DNA from: Manis javanica
Taxonomy: Eukaryota > Chordata > Mammalia > Pholidota > Manidae
DNA: 64,000 nucleotides
Assembly: GCF_040802235.1 (NCBI RefSeq)
Contig: NC_133158.1
Span: forward strand, 18,479,001 to 18,543,000
Direction of reading: 5' to 3'
The notes under the pieces are model-generated. The model had not been told where the DNA came from, searched no databases, and saw only the letters and a program-made list of their open reading frames with translations. Positions 59,096-64,000 of the stretch are shown here, one piece after another. The first letter of the stretch is position 1. Each line of letters opens with the position of its first letter. The translations under genes were made by a program, and so were the position numbers.

Positions 59096-61389
59096 TCAAT
59101 ATTATAGCTTCTCCTATTTTAGGCTTTACTTAAATACTGCCAGAAGGAAAAACACATAACCTATAACCGGAATAATTTACACTATGGTGTAAATTTTCCT
59201 CAGGCTCATCTTAACCCCTGTCCCTAACTCAGAGATCAAAATTTAAAACAAAATGGCAGAGAACAGGTACAATTCTAGACTTCTTGTTTGGGGCACTTTC
59301 TCCAGAGGGACTGCCTAAAGAACAGGTTCAGAAGCGCTATTAAATGTTTGTAAAGGAAACAGTCTATCGACATTTATGCTCTGTAGACTCATTTGTCATA
59401 TTTTTTAGGAAAGACTGGTACCTCTGTTCTCATAAGGTAAGTAGCCTATCAAAGGCATCCTGTTTGCCTTTTTAGACAGAAAGTTCAGTGGAATGAGCCT
59501 AACACTGAAGGCTGAGGGCTCTGGCACATGTACTGGTGAGTGTTTCTTCTTAAGACAAATGTTGAGTTTTAAGATCAAATAATTTTGGAGACATCTTAAG
59601 GGGTCACAATTTAGATCAACACATTCCTGAGAGGTTCTACAAGAAGAAACCAGCCCACCTTGGTGCAACCTAGCATTCGCAAAATATTGGGGACAAAGCA
59701 CGTTTTGCATGCATCAGGGGTAAACTTTTAGGTCAGTCTAACACCCCTATCTTGATCACATGCAAACCTTAACAAAACCCCACGGAATTTAGTGTAAATG
59801 TTTTGAATATGCAGCCAGTTTTAGATCAGTTCATCAATCAAAAACAAGGAATGTAGACAAACACTAATTCATCTAATCTGCTTTATAGATGCAGAAACTG
59901 AGAATCCAAAAGATTTCATCTCATAGGAACTAGGAGACAGAGCTGGGAATAAGTTACGGTCCCCTGCTGCCAATTTAAGTGTTTTTGGACTATACATGTA
60001 CCTCATTGGGCTATGGGTATGCATCTGTACAACAGTTATAGACACATTTTCCAAAAACAGGAGACTATAGAGATTCCTGCCCTATTTGCTGAGTCATTAA
60101 AGTTTCTGGTTCCACTGTCCCTACACTGAGAGACAGCCATCCAATTGTGCATTCAATGTCTCTGTCTACTGATGTCGTTTGCCCTTCACATAGCTCGGCA
60201 GAGTTTGGGGGTTCCTAATGTCCACATAAGTATTATTAACATTGAGTCTCTGAATTAGCAAAAAAGATAGCATAAATTCAAGGTGGAGGGAGATGTTTGG
60301 AAAATTACTTTTGGTAGAATAAACTCCCACTTTGAGACTCCTAAATGGTAAATTGCTAACTCGTTTGTTTACTTCTAAAATGTTTTTGAGCTGATAGATG
60401 CAATCACCGTAATGAAAGTATTTCCAAGTCCTAGCCCATGATCCATAGTAATTGTGCTTTTATGATCTTATTACAGCAGTCTCCCCTCTATTTTCTCTTG
60501 CATTTGTCTGACTGACGGACGCCCTTCACGGTAGCCAGGAATGGAGGAGCAAAGCAGGCGTGTGGCCCCTGGATGGGTTTGCTGAAGAGCTTCTCTTGCA
60601 GAATGGCTGGGGCTCTATAACCTGGCCTTGACTGAGGTGCTCACCGTCTTCCCGAAAGCTGATGAAAACCCTCAAATCCTATGCCAGCACCAAGTACCAC
60701 CAGTTATTTGCTTATTTTCAAATTAATTAATTGCCAGTCTAGTTTGTAAACTGATTTCTCATACATTCCATTGGTGTAAAACAGTAGCTTTCAAACCATT
60801 TTCCCCTAGTGGAACACTCCAGTTTTGATAAGAATCCTGTCAGATAAAATTATTTCTCAATTGCCTTTCTTTTCTGGTTCTTTTATACACAGTAGGATGG
60901 GGGCTGTGAAGGGTGAGCACAGGGAGTTTCCTTCACCAGAGACCCAAGAGGTCCTGGCTGTGCTCCTATAAACGCTGTGAGAACCAGTCTATCCTGCACA
61001 CACAGCTGCCAGATGGTTCTTTTTTAGAGCAACAGTTACACCATTCGCAGGTTCAAGGTCCTAAACTGGTTCCCTCAACTAATAGCTCATCTCACTAAGT
61101 TGATACTCCTCTGAAAAGCGTGAGGGCTCTCTGTGACTTGAACAAGTCTCCCTGTTCAGCGGTCTTGCCTTTGACTTTGAATCAGGCAGGTTACTTCCCT
61201 GGTTCACAGAAGCCATGAGCACCCCTGCTCTGCCTTCTCTCCTGTGGAATTGCCCCTCTCCTGTCCTGCTCCCTATGTATTCCCTCTTCAAGGCCAAAGC
61301 AATGCTTCGCCTCCTCTGCAAATGTGTACAGTCCACACTGAACGTTTTTCTCTAAAATCTGAGAGCTTTTGGATTGCACCCCTCAACCA
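59096..61389. other. Intergenic DNA, no gene seen
   Basis: 59870-59950 ('ctgctttatagatgcagaaa', 'ggagacagagctgggaataa') is a partial MIR in minus orientation. The rest is unique-looking; open frames of up to 101 codons have no recognisable product. Confidence 0.5.
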
Positions 61390-61870
61390 CCTGAGAGACG
61401 TGTGCTTTTGAATCAGGGCTCCTTCATCTGCTGCCTGACACTTCATGTCTCTGAGCCTCAGCTCCCTCATCTGTAAAATAAGGACAATGATGCTTCCATC
61501 CTCAGAGGGCTCATGGGACCTCTATGGAATAACATGCATAAAAAATGAATGAAATAATGAATACATGTGGTCCACCAGCTGCATCATTGCAAGAGCCCAA
61601 TAAACGTCAGCTACCAGTAGCCTCACACCTACCTAAGAGGTAGGAAGTGACCGACAGGTAATAACAAGGATCAAATGTATTAAATGAGATCATGGAGGTG
61701 CTTAGCAGACTGCATGGCATACAGTTCTGCACCCAATCTTTGTATGTTAGCCATTATATTATGATGATGATGAGATCAAGGAGTAACCAATAAATGAAGT
61801 GACATATCTACATATCCAAAGTGCTTATTAACACAGTGCCTGACAGAGAGAAATGAAAAATGTTAGCTAT
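61390..61870 (+). repeat. Two adjacent MIR SINE fragments
   Basis: The first (61395-61610) has 'tttgaatcagggctccttca', 'tcagctccctcatctgtaaa' and 'caataaacgtcagctaccag'. The second (61660-61870) has 'ttaaatgagatcatggaggt', 'cagtgcctgacagagagaaa' and 'gttagctattatc'. Both are MIR 3' parts in plus orientation. Confidence 0.65.
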
Positions 61871-62344
61871 TATCAGTGCACATTCTTTTGTATCATTATG
61901 TACCTATTTCCTGCATGTAAGTCTGCTTCTAACTGTTCTGTCTTCCCAAATATTAGGCCTATGGTGGGTCGTTTTGATTATGAATGTTTGTCCCAATTGT
62001 AGTGAGCCATGGTATCAAGTGATGAGCTCTTGAAGTCAAAGGTTATAAAATATACAACTACTCCACAGTACACTTTACATTTTGAAAGCTATTTTTCACC
62101 TTTCTTAAGCATGATGATAAATCCACCAACCACTCAAGCAGACTTTGGGGTTAGCAACATACTGTCAGAATTTGTCAATATACCGTCAGCAACTACTGTC
62201 TGCTGCTCTCCCTTCCCCACCACTGGGGCAGATATGGATTTGATCGATACCAAAGCAGCTCAGAGATGTAGCATGTGCAGGTGACCAGGCAGAGAGGTCT
62301 CTGCCTGGCCTTTGAGGCCCACTGCCCAAAGTATTTTTATCGAT

Positions 62345-62570
62345 TCGTATTTAAAAAGCATTGCTCTGGAATCAGACTGGGTGGAGGTTGGTCCAAGCTC
62401 TGCCATTTACGGCCTGATGAGCCTTGGAAAAGATACCTAAGTTCTCAGAGCTTCAGTCCTCTTCTCAATAAAATGGAGCTAATAATAATACATGCAATAC
62501 AGAATTGTTAGCTGACCATATGCTGCTGCAGTGTAAGGGACCCAATAAAACATTTGCTATTATCAAAAGG
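62345..62570 (+). repeat. MIR SINE
   Basis: 'gctctggaatcagactgggt', 'gctctgccatttacggcctg', 'ctcttctcaataaaatggag' and 'caataaaacatttgctatta' follow MIR from box-B side to the 3' end. Confidence 0.75.
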
Positions 62571-62714
62571 AAGGGTATTGTGCTGACATCAGTGCGCTGG
62601 TCTTGACAGTGAACTCCGGTTAAGTAAGATGCTATTTACGCTCATGGAAGGGAGGTGAGGGGTGCTCAGAAACTCTATATTATTTTTGCAATGTCATGTG
62701 GGCCTAAAATTATT

Positions 62715-62816
62715 TCAGAAGGAAGGAAGGACAGAAAGGAGGAAGAGAAGGAAAGAAGGAAGGAAGAACGGAGGGAAGCAGGGAGGAAGGAAGAGAAAGA
62801 AAGAGAAAAGGAGAGT
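62715..62816 (+). repeat. GGAA/GAAA low-complexity purine tract
   Basis: About 100 bases of G/A only, mostly GGAA and GAAA units with few interruptions. The Lys/Arg/Glu-rich open frame across it (62662-62886) is an artefact of the repeat. Confidence 0.9.
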
Positions 62817-63224
62817 GGCAGGTAGGTCTGCCTTGAACTTGGGGCACAGCACCTCCAGGCCACACAAACCACTGTCCTGGCTCTAACTCTGGGGCACTGC
62901 AGCCCTCTGCTTATACCCGCAGGGAAAGGCCACGGGGACCAGGAGGCCTGAACGAGGGCCCTTGGACAGTGAGGGTTTCTATCCTAAATCAGCAGACTGG
63001 CATGACCCAAACCCAGGAGGCCTGCTCCCTCTCTGGAGGTGCAAACAGGTCAGGCTCTGAGTCTGCAATGCCCAGGAGACCCCGGACCATCATAGCTGGA
63101 TCGAGGTGAGGTCACCTTATGACCCCCTTGGGCACGCAACCAGGAAGCCTTCCCCATACAGTGCATCCTCTCCCAGCTCTGCACATGGAGGCTTTATGCC
63201 TTTCCAGTTCAGGTTTTAATTACT
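62817..63224. other. Intergenic DNA, no gene seen
   Basis: GC-richer unique sequence between the purine tract and a hAT remnant; no repeat or gene is recognisable. Confidence 0.45.
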
Positions 63225-63425
63225 ACCAGTACAGAACAGCTCAGTCCAATAGAATTTTCTACAACAACGGAAATGCTCCACACCCCTGCGGTCCAGGACA
63301 GTATGACTAGCTACCTATGCCAACAGAACACCTCAAACGTGGCTAGCGTAACTGAGGAATGAAATGTTCAATTTAATTTAAATCTCAATAGCCACATGTG
63401 GCCAGTGGTTATAGTACAGGCACAA
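63225..63425. repeat. hAT-Charlie (MER58/Cheshire-like) remnant
   Basis: 'agtccaatagaattttctac', 'gtccaggacagtatgactag', 'aacgtggctagcgtaactga' and 'aatagccacatgtggccagt' are the characteristic text of this palindromic hAT group. Confidence 0.65.
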
Positions 63426-63649
63426 ATTAAGAATTTTCTACACTTCTGTGAAGGTTCTTGAAACCTAAGGCTAGAACAGAATACCAAAGAGGAACAAATA
63501 CTTCTACCCACATCCTTTTTGAACAAAATGTCTTATGCTATGAACAGCAGGAGAAAAATGCTCAGCCCACAAGTATCACTGATGACCTGCTTCTGTGGAA
63601 GATATGTTGGCTAGAAAAACATATTAACCAGTCCTGATAAACAGGATAA

Positions 63650-63895
63650 TAGCAAACATTAAAATAAGCACTTACTAGATGTCGGAAATTATGCTAAGTG
63701 TTCAATACATGTTATCTTTTGTAATCCTCCCAACAGCCTCAAACAGTTGTTGTTAGAACAACATCTAACATTTACTAAGCACTTGCCATGTGTCAGACAT
63801 GACGCTAAAGCCTTGTGTGCTTTGGCCCATTTCATCCTTACAACGCTGTGAAATCAATACTAATATTACCCATTTGTAAGCCTGGTGATTTTGTG
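63650..63895 (-). repeat. Two MIR-type SINE pieces, minus orientation
   Basis: 63650-63750 ('agcacttactagatgtcgga', 'ttgtaatcctcccaacagcc') and 63765-63890 ('actaagcacttgccatgtgt', 'catttcatccttacaacgct') both begin like a reverse-complement MIR, so one MIR is duplicated or two inserted next to each other. Confidence 0.65.
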
Positions 63896-64000
63896 CAGGT
63901 TTCTGAATCTCAGAAAAATGGAAATATATAATCTATACATAGAACTATAAAATAGATATACATTAAAAAATAATAACAATATCAATGCCTGTGTGGCCAA

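Noticed and set aside
62662-62886. Lys/Arg/Glu-rich 74-codon frame
   Set aside because: It is produced by the GGAA/GAAA purine tract.
1-64000. tRNA, rRNA, snRNA genes, CRISPR arrays or prokaryotic mobile elements
   Set aside because: None was recognisable by eye. The only tRNA-related sequences are MIR SINEs, and no spaced direct repeats of CRISPR type occur.

Overview
This is a stretch of placental-mammal nuclear DNA. It has a low gene density, coding exons split by GT-AG introns, two CpG islands, and a background of old and younger LINE-1, L2, MIR, MER5/MER20, Tigger and MaLR repeats. There are no operons, CRISPR arrays or other prokaryotic features. The gene order GPR27 (+) followed by PROK2 (-), with a possible antisense EIF4E3 first exon at the GPR27 CpG island, matches human 3p13 as I remember it. 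I saw no primate Alu, rodent B1/B2, carnivore tRNA-Lys SINE, ruminant Bov-tA/BovB or equine ERE. The only lineage-specific repeats I recognise are L1s, which would suit a SINE-poor lineage such as pangolins; that assignment is inference.

Layout. 1-18 kb is intergenic or EIF4E3-intronic DNA, mostly fossil L1 (3.6-4.9 kb +, 5.3-10.6 kb +, 12.6-13.8 kb -) with a Tigger1-like element nested at 8.6-9.1 kb. At 18.15-19.9 kb a CpG island holds the intronless orphan receptor gene GPR27 (18771-19898). Its upstream region has two short uORFs and a pure GGC run, and its 3'UTR ends near a poly(A) signal at 21360. 21.4-33 kb is intergenic, with one 5'-truncated L1 (22620-23410) and a MER20 copy. From about 33.3 to 52.5 kb, on the minus strand, lies PROK2 (prokineticin 2). 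It has a signal-peptide exon (52305-52388), a cysteine-rich exon (48801-48926) and a terminal exon (34259-34363), which join in frame to a 104-residue precursor. The 14.4-kb intron before the last exon carries a nearly full-length L1 (34729-40636, target-site duplication visible) and the remains of the alternative exon that gives the long isoform (PROK2L) in other mammals. 53-64 kb is intergenic, with an MLT1-type LTR split by an L1 tail, L2, several MIRs and hAT remnants.

The most interesting observation is that the alternative PROK2L exon (41591-41646) is recognisable but apparently dead. The acceptor AG reads GG, with no other AG in the preceding 40 bases, and the exon is 56 nt instead of an in-frame 63 nt. 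In the same gene the short-isoform peptide has several unusual substitutions, although all ten cysteines and the AVITGA N-terminus are kept. I found no new kind of biological system here.
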